NCBI RefSeq assembly: GCF_011290685.1 | Contig: NZ_JAANYN010000006.1 | Span: forward strand, 248,001 to 312,000 | Origin: Cyclobacterium plantarum | Lineage (GTDB): Bacteria > Bacteroidota > Bacteroidia > Cytophagales > Cyclobacteriaceae | Direction of reading: 5' to 3' | DNA length: 64,000 nucleotides | In this document: one piece after another, positions 18,268 through 26,816 of the stretch | Numbering within the stretch: position 1 is the stretch's first letter | Layout of the letters: each line of letters begins with the position of its first letter | Made by a program: the position numbers and the translations under genes | Notes under the pieces: model-generated | Seen by the model: only the letters and a program-made list of their open reading frames with translations | The model's database searches: none | What the model was told of the DNA's origin: nothing

Positions 18268-19497
18268 TCATTCCCATCTCTTTTTAAGGTGATGAAACTC
18301 ACCTTTGCGCTTGGCCCATAAAGGCTCAATATCAATGACCTCGTTATGCGAAGTAGCCATAAAATCTTTATTAGCCTTCCGGATATGCAGCATTCCGGAC
18401 AATTGTCCCCATACAAACAAGGGAATTTTTGGAATGGCTTTCAAAACTTTTCCAGGGGTCCTGTTAAAAGTCAGGATTGTTAAAAAGCCCAAAACAAATA
18501 AAAACAAACTGCCTGTAACAAGAAAAAAGTAGGGCCATTTCAACCATAAGGCAAAAATCGCCAGCACAAGACCAGCCCCAACCAGCATGACCATTGGAGG
18601 CATGGAGACCATCAGGGCAAAATATAGCAAATTCCAATCCCACTTGGTGATTCCCTTCAGTAAAAGCCTCAATGATACCGGAACCTGAGCAAAATAGCTA
18701 TTGAGCCAGCGCCCCCTTTGCCTACCAATCTGTTGGGCAGCTGTGACCTTTTCATCAAAAATAATGGCGGCTGCCGCATAGGCTATTCTATGGCCATTAT
18801 CTACCAATTGAAGTTGCAGTGATTTGTCCTCTGCCACTACTACTCCCTTCTCTTTCAATACCTGCAACTCACGGGATATATTGTCCCGGTAAACTTCCCT
18901 CTCCAGAGACATGCCGGAGCCGGCAATGGTGGAAGAAGAACCGAGTAAATAGGGTACATTTCTAACTGCAAAATCGTAATAATACTCGCCCAATGCATCC
19001 AGTGCGGCATAGGTTCCCTTAATATTTTTGGCAATTCTCTTTCCCTGAACCGCCTTAAACCCCATGGCATGATACTGGTTGATCACACTTAAAAAATGAG
19101 CAGGAACCAGGTTATCCGGATCGAAGACCACTACATGGGTATGATTTGCCTTCATTGAATTCAGGGCCAGGTCCAAAGAAGCCACCTTGCTGTGTAAAAA
19201 AATTTCGGGTTGCAGGATGCTTAATCTTTCATCTGAAACAGGAACCTCCAATGGATCCATGATCCCATCGGCTACCAGATAAATGTGAAAATCAGGGTAA
19301 TCCTGTTTCAACAGGGAACGGACCAGGGGCCAGGCGATTTCACCCTCTTTGTATAGGGTTATCACACAAGCAAAATTTGCGGAAAAACCGGGGTCAGGAT
19401 CCATCTTTTCTTTCCTGAAAACTGCCGCCATGGCACTGATCAGGGGAAACAGGAGATAAAAACAGCATATCCAGGTAATTATTTCAAACAGCACCAA
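18268..19497 (-). CDS. membrane GT2 glycosyltransferase, QxxRW type
   Basis: A 409-residue family-2 enzyme with an N-terminal helix (about 5-25), a GT-A core (VITLYKEGE, LVADGIMD, VVFDPDNLV metal site, AEDKSLQLQL catalytic acid) and the acceptor motif QRGRW of processive or membrane GT2 enzymes, then two to three C-terminal helices (about 290-350). There is no ATG in a suitable place: the frame opens with TTG at 19497 or GTG at 19494 after an in-frame stop 21 bases upstream. It is a single minus-strand gene within the polysaccharide locus, convergent with the flippase. Confidence 0.82.
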   Translation of the reverse strand: MVLFEIITWICCFYLLFPLISAMAAVFRKEKMDPDPGFSANFACVITLYKEGEIAWPLVRSLLKQDYPDFHIYLVADGIMDPLEVPVSDERLSILQPEIFLHSKVASLDLALNSMKANHTHVVVFDPDNLVPAHFLSVINQYHAMGFKAVQGKRIAKNIKGTYAALDALGEYYYDFAVRNVPYLLGSSSTIAGSGMSLEREVYRDNISRELQVLKEKGVVVAEDKSLQLQLVDNGHRIAYAAAAIIFDEKVTAAQQIGRQRGRWLNSYFAQVPVSLRLLLKGITKWDWNLLYFALMVSMPPMVMLVGAGLVLAIFALWLKWPYFFLVTGSLFLFVLGFLTILTFNRTPGKVLKAIPKIPLFVWGQLSGMLHIRKANKDFMATSHNEVIDIEPLWAKRKGEFHHLKKRWE

Positions 19498-19584
19498 AGC
19501 ATCAAAAATTAATGGTTATTTTTATCCTAAATTTAAGGTTTCCAATGTGGAATCCTTTTAAAAATCTAAGAAAAAACAGCTTGA

Positions 19585-20823
19585 ATGAATAATTTTTCAA
19601 TTTCCAGTCTAAAACAACTCCCTATAGTAATGACCAGTATGTCCAGGTGGGACGGTGATTTTTCTTCTGCCTCCTGGTCGCTGGCCAAAACCTTCTCCCG
19701 GGACCAGGTGGTATTGTATGTTGATTATCCTTTTACCCTTTTGGATTATTTCAGGGAAAGAAAAAAGAAGGCGATAAGACTTAGAAAACCAGCTTTACTT
19801 TGGGGCAAAAATAATTTAAAACCTTTACCGGAATATGGCACCTATCTATATGCGCTAACCCCGCCATTGATGCTGCCTATCAATTGGCTGCCCGAGGGGA
19901 TGATTTATGGTTTTCTGGCAAGGTGGAATGACAGGCGACTGGCCAAAAGCATAAAAAAAGGCTTGAAAAGGTTAAAATTAGAAGATTTCATATTTTTCAA
20001 CTCCTTTAATCCACTTTACCTGAGCCAACTGCCCAAAAATTTCAAGCCCAGGGTGATTGTATACCAATCAAGAGACAATATCCGGGCTTTGGAACCTTAT
20101 TTGAGAAAGCATGGGGCAGGAAATGAAATTAAGGCCATCCGTAATGCGGATATCAGCCTGGCCACTTCCCGGCAATTACAGGAAGACCTGCAGATTCTTT
20201 CCAAAAAAAATGTGGCTTATTTTCCCAATGCTGCAGATTTCAACCTGTTTAAATCCGCTTATGAAACAAAGCTTTCTTTACCAGACGACCTTCAAAATAT
20301 TCCTTCCCCTATCATTGGATATACCGGCAACATCTGCCACAGGCAGGATTATGATCTGATAGCCTATATCTGTGCTTCAAATCCAGAAATCAGCCTGGTA
20401 TTGGTCGGACCCAGGAACCATCAGGGGCATACCCATATTGACCTTGATAAGATTCCGAACCTGTACTTTACCGGACCAAAAGGAATCGAGCAATTACCCC
20501 AATACCTGGCTCATTTTGACCTTTTGATTTTACCCTTTTTATGCAATGAAGTGACCAGGAGCATCTACCCACTTAAAATAAATGAATACCTGGCCTCCGG
20601 CAAACCTATCGTAGCTACACCTTTTTCTGAGGATATACGTTCCTTCTATCCCCTGATCAGACTTGAAAATGACCCGGAAAGCTTTGCCCTGGCCATTAAG
20701 CAGGAACTTGAATCCGACAATCCTGATAAAGCCGAAAAAAGATATGTGGAGGCTTCCAAAAACACCTGGGAAGGAAGGGTAGCTCTTTTTTGGAAATTAC
20801 TGGATCAGACATTTTCGCTCTGA
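19585..20823 (+). CDS. GT-B glycosyltransferase (TuaH-like)
   Basis: A 412-residue protein opening with a strand typical of teichuronate TuaH-like and related enzymes (IVMTSMSRWDGDFSSASW), then YQSRDN and a C-terminal nucleotide-sugar binding half with IGYTGNI, LVLVGP, YFTGPKG and the acidic signature region INEYLASGKPIVATPF. No membrane segments. The ATG at 19585 is divergent from the GT2 gene at 19497. The last 19 bases overlap the 3' end of the convergent sugar transferase gene. It belongs with the exopolysaccharide assembly genes; donor and acceptor unknown. Confidence 0.83.
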   Translation: MNNFSISSLKQLPIVMTSMSRWDGDFSSASWSLAKTFSRDQVVLYVDYPFTLLDYFRERKKKAIRLRKPALLWGKNNLKPLPEYGTYLYALTPPLMLPINWLPEGMIYGFLARWNDRRLAKSIKKGLKRLKLEDFIFFNSFNPLYLSQLPKNFKPRVIVYQSRDNIRALEPYLRKHGAGNEIKAIRNADISLATSRQLQEDLQILSKKNVAYFPNAADFNLFKSAYETKLSLPDDLQNIPSPIIGYTGNICHRQDYDLIAYICASNPEISLVLVGPRNHQGHTHIDLDKIPNLYFTGPKGIEQLPQYLAHFDLLILPFLCNEVTRSIYPLKINEYLASGKPIVATPFSEDIRSFYPLIRLENDPESFALAIKQELESDNPDKAEKRYVEASKNTWEGRVALFWKLLDQTFSL

Positions 20824-22007
20824 AAAAGAGCCGGAATAGTACGCAGCAAAATCTTCAAATCAAACCAAAGGGAGAAATTTTTAACGTAATCATTATCCAG
20901 ACTAAGCCTTTCTTCTTCCGACATTTCCCCTCGTCCCCTTTTTTCAACCTGCCAGAGGCCTGTAATTCCTGCCGGCCCCAAAAAACGGAGGGCATATTTA
21001 TCCGTGGTTATTTTTTCAGCTTCATACAAAGGGAGGGGGCGATTTCCTACCAGTGACATATCACCTTTAAGTACATTCCAAAGCTGTGGTAACTCATCGA
21101 TGCTGGTATTTCGAATGAATTTCCCAATCCTGGTAACACGGGGATCATCTTTTATTTTGATAAAGGCGGAATCTTGATTGCTGTTCTTTTTGGCCAAAAT
21201 GATTTTTTCACATACCATTTGGTTATCGTCATAAAGGGGTTGCAAGCATCCCCCTCCCGCTTGTTCACATAATTCACAAAGTTCTTTAACCGCTGTGGTT
21301 TCTGTTGCTGGTATGCTTTCTTCGTCTGCCGATTTCTCCGGATGGTTGTATTGGTTAAGGTGCTTGAGTTGTTGAAGTTTGGCATCGGCATCGGGATCCA
21401 TGGACCGGAATTTGTAGAATTTAAAAATCGTATAGCCCGTACCTACCCGGTAAGAATAATAAAATACCGGACCTCTTGATTCCAGTTTGATTAAAATAGA
21501 AACGATTAAAAACAAGGGGCTCAATGCAAATAAAATCAACCCTGAAACAAAAACATCAAACAATCTCTTCAACCAGGGAATACTGTAGGGCTCAACCCGG
21601 GTGATTTCTGTATCTTTCAGCCTTTTGATCGGATGGTTGATTTGGAATTCCAGCCTGGTCTTTAACTTTTTTTTATTGATAGGCTTGGTAAAAATATCCG
21701 CAACACCTTTACCGATGGCTTTGAGGATTTCTTCCCTGTTGACTTTTTCCATAATGAGGAAAAAAGGCAGGTATCCAAACCCCAGTTTTTCCATGGTTTT
21801 TTTTAAAGAAAGGCCATGAACATCCTGCAAGGCAGCATCACTCAGCACCAGACAAAATTCTTTTGGAGATTGGGCAAGATGGTTATAAAAAACGATCCCA
21901 TTGGAAAAGCTGACTATCTCAAATTTATCCTCCACTGCCTGAATCACCGATTCAATTAACTGCTTACTTTCGGAAATCAGCGCAATTTTAAGAAAATGAT
22001 CAGCCAT
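20805..22007 (-). CDS. receiver-domain / polyprenyl-phosphate sugar transferase fusion
   Basis: About 400 residues from the ATG at 22007 (a TTG six codons upstream is less likely). Residues 1-125 form a receiver-like domain: Asp57 (VLSDAAL) and Lys108 (FTKP) are kept, but the acidic pair is Ser12-Glu13 and the usual Thr/Ser is Met86. Residues 145-400 are a WcaJ/PglC-type sugar transferase that loads the first sugar-1-phosphate onto undecaprenyl phosphate: membrane hairpin 146-175, KFRSMDPDAD, DPRVTRIG, IDELPQLWNVLKGDMSL. Between these last motifs lies an enlarged insert with Cys244, 247, 254 and 266. It overlaps the upstream receiver gene by 8 bases. Confidence 0.88.
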   Translation of the reverse strand: MADHFLKIALISESKQLIESVIQAVEDKFEIVSFSNGIVFYNHLAQSPKEFCLVLSDAALQDVHGLSLKKTMEKLGFGYLPFFLIMEKVNREEILKAIGKGVADIFTKPINKKKLKTRLEFQINHPIKRLKDTEITRVEPYSIPWLKRLFDVFVSGLILFALSPLFLIVSILIKLESRGPVFYYSYRVGTGYTIFKFYKFRSMDPDADAKLQQLKHLNQYNHPEKSADEESIPATETTAVKELCELCEQAGGGCLQPLYDDNQMVCEKIILAKKNSNQDSAFIKIKDDPRVTRIGKFIRNTSIDELPQLWNVLKGDMSLVGNRPLPLYEAEKITTDKYALRFLGPAGITGLWQVEKRGRGEMSEEERLSLDNDYVKNFSLWFDLKILLRTIPALFQSENV

Positions 22008-22407
22008 TGATAGATTCCATTGCAAGTTTTCCCGACCTCCTTAAAATGGAATTGATCCTTGCCTCAAGCTCTTTTGGATTAAAAGGTTTCACCATGAAAT
22101 CGTCTGCTCCCAGATTCAAAATGTCAATCTTTTTTTCAGATGACTCAGTAGCGGATAGGACGATCAATGGTATCTCGGCAAAAAAGCCACTGGAACGAAT
22201 AAACTCAACAAATTCAGACCCGTTGATATCGGGCATATTCAAATCACAAATGATAATATCGGGCAGGTTACCTTCATGCATGACGGCGATAGCGTCTGCC
22301 GGTTTACTAAAAACCTTTACGTCAAATTTTTCCTTGAAATAATGTTGAATGATAAGCAAAACTGAAGGCTCATCATCAATGGCAAATAATCTATACCCGC
22401 TTTTCAT
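22000..22407 (-). CDS. single-domain (CheY-like) response regulator
   Basis: About 135 residues, consisting only of a receiver domain from the ATG at 22407 (MKSGYRLFAIDDEP); a GTG 12 codons upstream is a weaker start. All receiver residues are present: acidic pair in AIDDEP, phospho-acceptor in ICDLNMPDING, Ser in LSATE and Lys in VKPF. No output domain. Its stop overlaps the start of the receiver/sugar-transferase fusion gene (ATGGCTGA), so the two are probably translationally coupled and may work together in controlling the start of polysaccharide synthesis. Confidence 0.92.
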   Translation of the reverse strand: MKSGYRLFAIDDEPSVLLIIQHYFKEKFDVKVFSKPADAIAVMHEGNLPDIIICDLNMPDINGSEFVEFIRSSGFFAEIPLIVLSATESSEKKIDILNLGADDFMVKPFNPKELEARINSILRRSGKLAMESING

Positions 22408-22612
22408 AGCTACAAGTACTTTTAGGTGATTTATAATTGTCACTAAAGGTAAATATCTACAAGCAAATAAAAAAAGGTTTATTCAATTTTCTTTTAATTA
22501 AAATAAAATATTTTGAATTTTTATTTATCTAAAATATGGATTTTTAATAAAATACAAAATTTAATATTTAAAAAACTAAATAGTGGGTTTAAAAAAGAAA
22601 TCACTTTTATTG

Positions 22613-22650
22613 ATAAAAAAAGGCATTGCCCCCGATTGGAAACAATGCCT
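22613..22650 (-). terminator. Rho-independent terminator after UDP-glucuronate decarboxylase gene
   Basis: Read on the minus strand, an 8-bp stem AGGCATTG/CAATGCCT (22650-22643 with 22628-22621) with a 14-base loop is followed directly by a run of seven T (complement of 22614-22620). It starts about 20 bases beyond the stop of the gene at 22672. Confidence 0.8.
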
Positions 22651-22671
22651 GTGTAAATCCTGCAAATAGGA

Positions 22672-23619
22672 TCAATACCCTCCTTCTTTCAATACCTGGT
22701 CGAAGTACCTGATCGTTTCTTTCAAACCTTCTTTCAATTGAATTTTAGGTTCCCAACCCAGTTCTTTTTTGGCCAGATCAATATTGGGTTTTCGCTGCAT
22801 GGGGTCATCCTGAGGTAAGGGTAGGAATTTCAGCTTACTTTTTGATCCGGTAAGTTCCAAAACGTTTTCAGCCAGCTCCAACATGGTAAATTCCACGGGG
22901 TTACCAATGTTTACCGGGCCTATAAAACCTTCACGGCTGTTCATTAATTTGTGCATGCCGGAAATCAAATCACTCACGTAGCCAAAACTTCTGGTCTGTT
23001 TACCATCTCCAAAAATGGTAATGTCCTCTCCTTTCAGTGCCTGTACAATAAAATTGCTCACTACCCTTCCGTCGGAAGGGTGCATTCTGGGGCCATAGGT
23101 ATTAAAAATACGCATCACCTTGATACTTAACTTTTGCTGCCGGTGGTAGTCAAAAAACAAGGTCTCAGCACACCTCTTGCCTTCGTCATAACAGGCTCGG
23201 GGTCCGGTCACACTTACACTGCCCTTATAGGATTCCGGCTGAGGATGGATTTCCGGATCGCCATACACTTCACTGGTGCTGGCCTGCAAAATCCTTACTT
23301 TCAATCTCTTAGCCAGACCCAACATGTTGATGGCACCCAATACGCTGGTCTTGGTCGTTTGAACGGGGTCAAACTGATAGTGGACCGGGCTGGCGGGACA
23401 TGCAAGGTTGTATATTTGATCCACCTCAACATACAATGGAAGAGTAACATCATGCCTTAGAAATTCAAAATTTTTATTGTCCAGCAGATGGTGAATATTT
23501 CTTCTTCTTCCGGTAAAAAGGTTGTCCGCACACAAAACTTCATTCCCTTCACTTAAGAGTTTGTCACAAAGGTGGCTGCCCAAAAAACCAGCTCCACCGG
23601 TTACTAAAATCCTCTTCAT
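22672..23619 (-). CDS. UDP-glucuronate decarboxylase (UDP-xylose synthase)
   Basis: A 315-residue extended short-chain dehydrogenase that oxidises and decarboxylates UDP-glucuronate to UDP-xylose. N-terminal NAD site [12 protein letters not shown] (GxxGxxG), STSEVYGDP, and the catalytic YDEGK (Tyr144, Lys148) in the context [11 protein letters not shown], which is distinctive of UXS enzymes and unlike GalE. The length fits the soluble UXS family. It follows the polysaccharide locus on the minus strand and pairs functionally with the UDP-glucose dehydrogenase gene at 61599-62996, which would supply its substrate. Confidence 0.93.
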   Translation of the reverse strand: MKRILVTGGAGFLGSHLCDKLLSEGNEVLCADNLFTGRRRNIHHLLDNKNFEFLRHDVTLPLYVEVDQIYNLACPASPVHYQFDPVQTTKTSVLGAINMLGLAKRLKVRILQASTSEVYGDPEIHPQPESYKGSVSVTGPRACYDEGKRCAETLFFDYHRQQKLSIKVMRIFNTYGPRMHPSDGRVVSNFIVQALKGEDITIFGDGKQTRSFGYVSDLISGMHKLMNSREGFIGPVNIGNPVEFTMLELAENVLELTGSKSKLKFLPLPQDDPMQRKPNIDLAKKELGWEPKIQLKEGLKETIRYFDQVLKEGGY

Positions 23620-23736
23620 TTTTTCTTAAAATAATTGATTTAAAAACAAGCCTTTAGCATGCTAAAGTATAAAAATCAAAAATAACAATATATTTCCCAT
23701 TGGTATAATATTTTTTTAAAGTAATTCAATTTTACT

Positions 23737-23744
23737 TACTTTTG
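23737..23744 (+). promoter_or_regulatory. candidate -7 promoter element (TAnnTTTG) for NIPSNAP gene
   Basis: TACTTTTG matches the Bacteroidota -7 consensus TAnnTTTG and lies about 50 bases before the ATG at 23795. The matching -33 TTTG is not clear (only a T-rich stretch around 23711-23717), so this is tentative. Confidence 0.35.
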
Positions 23745-23794
23745 GTCAAAATATTATTCTTGATATCAGGTACCAAACCTAAATTACAATCAAC

Positions 23795-24583
23795 ATGAAC
23801 CAAAATAAACTTATTATTGCCTCTTTGGTCACTCTTTTTACTTTTTCTTTGAGCTATATTACTCTCGCACAGGATGGTAAAAGGGACTTGTATGCGCTTA
23901 AAATATACCATATAGCTAATAGCGATCAGGAGAAAATGATAGATCAATACCTGAAATCCGCTTTTATTCCTGCCGCACACAAAGCCGGTGTAAGTAATGT
24001 TGGCGTCTTCAAACCTCTTCCTTCAGAGGAGGATGCCGGTGAGAAAATTTATGTCTTTCTCCCATTTAAAAATTCCAAAGCATACTTCGAATTTCAAAAT
24101 AAGCTGGAAAAAGACCAAACTTATCAAAATTCCGGAAAGGATTATATCTATGCTGCTCACGACAATCCTCCTTACACAAGGTTGGAAACCCGTTTACTGC
24201 AAGCTTTTACCGGAAACCCCAGAATGAGTACCCCGGAGCTTTCTTCACCTAAAAATGAGAGGGTGTACGAATTGAGAAGTTATGAGGCTGCAACGGAAAG
24301 GCTGTACCGACAAAAGGTAAAGATGTTTAACAGCGGTGAAATTGATATTTTTGATAAATTGGACTTCAATCCGGTTTTTTATGCAGAAACCCTTGCAGGT
24401 GCCACCATGCCCAATCTCATGTATCTGACAACATTTGAGAACATGAAAGAACGCAATGCCCATTGGGATGCATTCAGAGTGGACCCTGACTGGGAGGCCA
24501 TGAAAGACCTGGAAGAATACCGCAACACCGTATCTAAAAATGTCACCCGCCTTTTGAGGCCTACCGATTATTCAGATTTTTAA
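23795..24583 (+). CDS. secreted NIPSNAP-family protein
   Basis: A 262-residue protein with a Sec signal peptide (about 1-25, ending ITLAQ) and two NIPSNAP ferredoxin-like alpha/beta repeats, the first beginning DLYALKIYHI (about 31-125), the second VYELRSYEAATERLYRQKV (about 150-255). NIPSNAP domains resemble the dimeric ferredoxin-like (EthD/antibiotic monooxygenase) fold; their reaction is not established. Bacteroidota commonly carry such exported double-NIPSNAP proteins near sugar-metabolism genes. It stands alone and ends at a bidirectional terminator. Confidence 0.85.
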   Translation: MNQNKLIIASLVTLFTFSLSYITLAQDGKRDLYALKIYHIANSDQEKMIDQYLKSAFIPAAHKAGVSNVGVFKPLPSEEDAGEKIYVFLPFKNSKAYFEFQNKLEKDQTYQNSGKDYIYAAHDNPPYTRLETRLLQAFTGNPRMSTPELSSPKNERVYELRSYEAATERLYRQKVKMFNSGEIDIFDKLDFNPVFYAETLAGATMPNLMYLTTFENMKERNAHWDAFRVDPDWEAMKDLEEYRNTVSKNVTRLLRPTDYSDF

Positions 24584-24607
24584 TTTTGTTTGATACAAAG
24601 TTAAAAG

Positions 24608-24636
24608 GACCAGCTGTTAAAATAGCTGGTCTTTTT
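24608..24636. terminator. bidirectional terminator between NIPSNAP and solute-binding genes
   Basis: Perfect 8-bp stem GACCAGCT (24608-24615) / AGCTGGTC (24624-24631) with an 8-base loop, flanked by A-rich DNA on the left and five T on the right. It sits between two convergent genes and can end either transcript. Confidence 0.85.
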
Positions 24637-24640
24637 CGGC

Positions 24641-25504
24641 TTAACCTATTTCAGCAACCACAAAACTTTCGGGATTTAATTTTTTATTTATCAGTTTAAG
24701 ATCTTCCAGAATTTCCATGGTCTTTAGCAGGTGATGTGCTGCCACTTTTTTATGGGTTGACCATGTTGTCTGGGAAATCCATTCCCTGACATCTGCCTGT
24801 TCGAGTTGATACTTTTCACTAATCTGCTTTACCGACGCCACTTTATCTTTCATGATGGATAAGTTAATTTCATAAAGGGCATCCCTGATCTGAAAAGCAA
24901 GAGGCCCATTATCCTGCAGCATTTTTTCCGAAGCTACTATTACAAAACAGGGCCAGGGCGTTGGTATTTCCCCTACTCTTCTGAACAATCCTTTGTCCAC
25001 CAACGGTTTGGTCGTGTATTTTTCCCATAAAAAAGCTTTGGGACTACCTTTCTTAAACGATTGGATGGCACCGTCCAGATTACCAATGATTTCAAAATCT
25101 ATTTCACTGGTCTCCCATCCCTCCTTTTGGGCCAATAAATAAGTCATTAAATGTGAACCTGAGCCCATTCTGCTGACCAGAAATGGTACATTCTTCAGAT
25201 CTGTAACCTTTTCTAAATCTGTTTTTGCAGGCACATGTATCCCCCAGACCAAGGGAGAGTCCACATGAAAGCCAATAATTTTACCAGGATTACCCTCAAT
25301 TTTGTCCTTAACAAAACTTTCGGTAAGCACAATGGCCAGGTCAGTATTTCCCTCCCTTAAGGCCCTGTTCATGGCTCCGGAACCTCTGGATTCATTTTCC
25401 CAAACCAGCTGTACATCACTGTCCAAAAAAGGTTGATTTTCCACAAGCTTCTGCCAGGGGAAATTAAAATGTTCTGGTACACCTGTTATGTTGATTTTTT
25501 CCAT
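24641..25504 (-). CDS. periplasmic-binding-protein-like (type II) protein without signal peptide
   Basis: About 288 residues from the ATG at 25504. The fold pattern is that of SsuA/THI5-like solute-binding proteins: GVPEHFNFPWQ, a ligand-loop-like ESRGSGAMNRAL, DLAIVLTESF, PFLVSRMGSGSH and an all-helical C-terminus. It has no signal peptide, lipobox or membrane segment, and no ABC permease or ATPase gene is adjacent, so transport is unlikely. It may be a cytosolic ligand-binding or THI5-like enzyme. Function not assigned. Confidence 0.65.
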   Translation of the reverse strand: MEKINITGVPEHFNFPWQKLVENQPFLDSDVQLVWENESRGSGAMNRALREGNTDLAIVLTESFVKDKIEGNPGKIIGFHVDSPLVWGIHVPAKTDLEKVTDLKNVPFLVSRMGSGSHLMTYLLAQKEGWETSEIDFEIIGNLDGAIQSFKKGSPKAFLWEKYTTKPLVDKGLFRRVGEIPTPWPCFVIVASEKMLQDNGPLAFQIRDALYEINLSIMKDKVASVKQISEKYQLEQADVREWISQTTWSTHKKVAAHHLLKTMEILEDLKLINKKLNPESFVVAEIG

Positions 25505-25627
25505 AAACAAAGATATAAAGGAAATTTTATAGTTTCTAACAGATAATATGAAGCCTGTTATACTAGCTTTCTTTGGTCAAATGGTTTTTTTCAGCCTAAT
25601 AATAAGGCATTTGTTCAATGGTATTCC

Positions 25628-25635
25628 TATCTTTG
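25628..25635 (+). promoter_or_regulatory. candidate -7 promoter element for aldolase gene
   Basis: TATCTTTG fits TAnnTTTG and lies 68 bases before the ATG at 25704. The nearest upstream TTTG (25610-25613) is only 14 bases away, shorter than the usual 19-21, so the -33 box is uncertain. Confidence 0.35.
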
Positions 25636-25703
25636 AATTATAGTTTCCATTCAAAAGCATTTGAACAGGGATCAACATTTAATTTAAACATAAATCATTC
25701 AAT

Positions 25704-26765
25704 ATGAAATTTAAACCTGGAGTAAAATATGGTGAAGAACTGAAAGATCTGATCGCATATGCTAAGGAAAGCGAATTTGCGATGCCGGCCGTTAACTGTA
25801 TCAACAGCAATACGGTCAATGCCGTACTGGAAACGGCCAAAAAAGTGAACTCACCTGTAATGATTCAATTTTCCAATGGGGGAGCCCAATTTTTTGCAGG
25901 AAAAGGTCTGCCCAACGACAAACAACAGGCTTCCATAGCAGGTGGTGTATCCGGTGCCATGCACGTTCAAAAAATGGCAGAGGTATATGGGGTTCCTGTC
26001 ATCCTGCACACCGATCACGCAGCAAAAAAACTACTCCCATGGATTGACGGTCTGCTTGAAGAAGGCAAAGCCTACTATAAAGCTTTCAAGAAACCCCTGT
26101 TCAGTTCACATATGTTGGATCTTTCAGAAGAACCTTTGGAGGAAAATATTGAAATCTCCGTAAACTACTTCAAAGAGTTTGCCAAGTTGAAAATGGCCAT
26201 CGAAATAGAACTTGGTGTTACAGGTGGTGAGGAAGATGGAGTGGACAATACCGATGTGGACAGCTCCAAACTCTATACCCAACCAGAGGAAGTTGCTTAT
26301 GCTTATGAAGAATTGAAAAAAGTAGATGACATGTTTACCGTGGCAGCAGCCTTTGGGAATGTTCATGGGGTGTACAAACCGGGAAATGTATCCCTTAAAC
26401 CAGAAATTCTTAAAAATTCTCAGGATTATATCAATGAAAAATTTGGTACGGTAGGCAAACCCGTCAACTTTGTTTTCCATGGAGGATCCGGTTCCAGTGT
26501 AGAAGAGATCAGAGAGGCCAATAGCTACGGTTCAGTCAAAATGAACATTGACACTGATCTTCAATGGGCTTTCTGGGAGGGTGTGTTGAACTATTATCAT
26601 GAGAAAGAAGGCTATCTTCAAACGCAACTCGGTAATCCGGAAGGTGCAGATAACCCGAATAAAAAGTCTTATGACCCAAGGGTCTGGCTCAGGAAGGGTG
26701 AAGAAAATTTTGGAAAAAGGTTAGAGTTGGCCTTTGACATGCTCAATGCCATCAACAGAAATTAA
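25704..26765 (+). CDS. fbaA: class II fructose-bisphosphate aldolase
   Basis: A 353-residue zinc-dependent aldolase that splits fructose-1,6-bisphosphate into dihydroxyacetone phosphate and glyceraldehyde-3-phosphate. Class IIA features: FAMPAVNCIN near the N-terminus, metal ligand region VILHTDHAAKK, VHGVYKPGN, FVFHGGSGSS phosphate loop and NIDTDLQWAFW near the C-terminus. Full length for the family, ATG at 25704. Monocistronic, with a strong bidirectional hairpin just after the stop. Housekeeping glycolysis/gluconeogenesis enzyme. Confidence 0.95.
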   Translation: MKFKPGVKYGEELKDLIAYAKESEFAMPAVNCINSNTVNAVLETAKKVNSPVMIQFSNGGAQFFAGKGLPNDKQQASIAGGVSGAMHVQKMAEVYGVPVILHTDHAAKKLLPWIDGLLEEGKAYYKAFKKPLFSSHMLDLSEEPLEENIEISVNYFKEFAKLKMAIEIELGVTGGEEDGVDNTDVDSSKLYTQPEEVAYAYEELKKVDDMFTVAAAFGNVHGVYKPGNVSLKPEILKNSQDYINEKFGTVGKPVNFVFHGGSGSSVEEIREANSYGSVKMNIDTDLQWAFWEGVLNYYHEKEGYLQTQLGNPEGADNPNKKSYDPRVWLRKGEENFGKRLELAFDMLNAINRN

Positions 26766-26780
26766 ATTTTCAAACAGCAA

Positions 26781-26813
26781 AAAAAAGCTACCCGGATTGG
26801 GTAGCTTTTTTTT
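26781..26813. terminator. bidirectional terminator between fbaA and tandem-hydrolase gene
   Basis: An 8-bp stem AGCTACCC (26786-26793) / GGGTAGCT (26799-26806) with a 5-base loop, preceded by a run of A and followed by a run of T, so it works in both directions between two convergent genes. Confidence 0.88.
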
Positions 26814-26816
26814 GTA

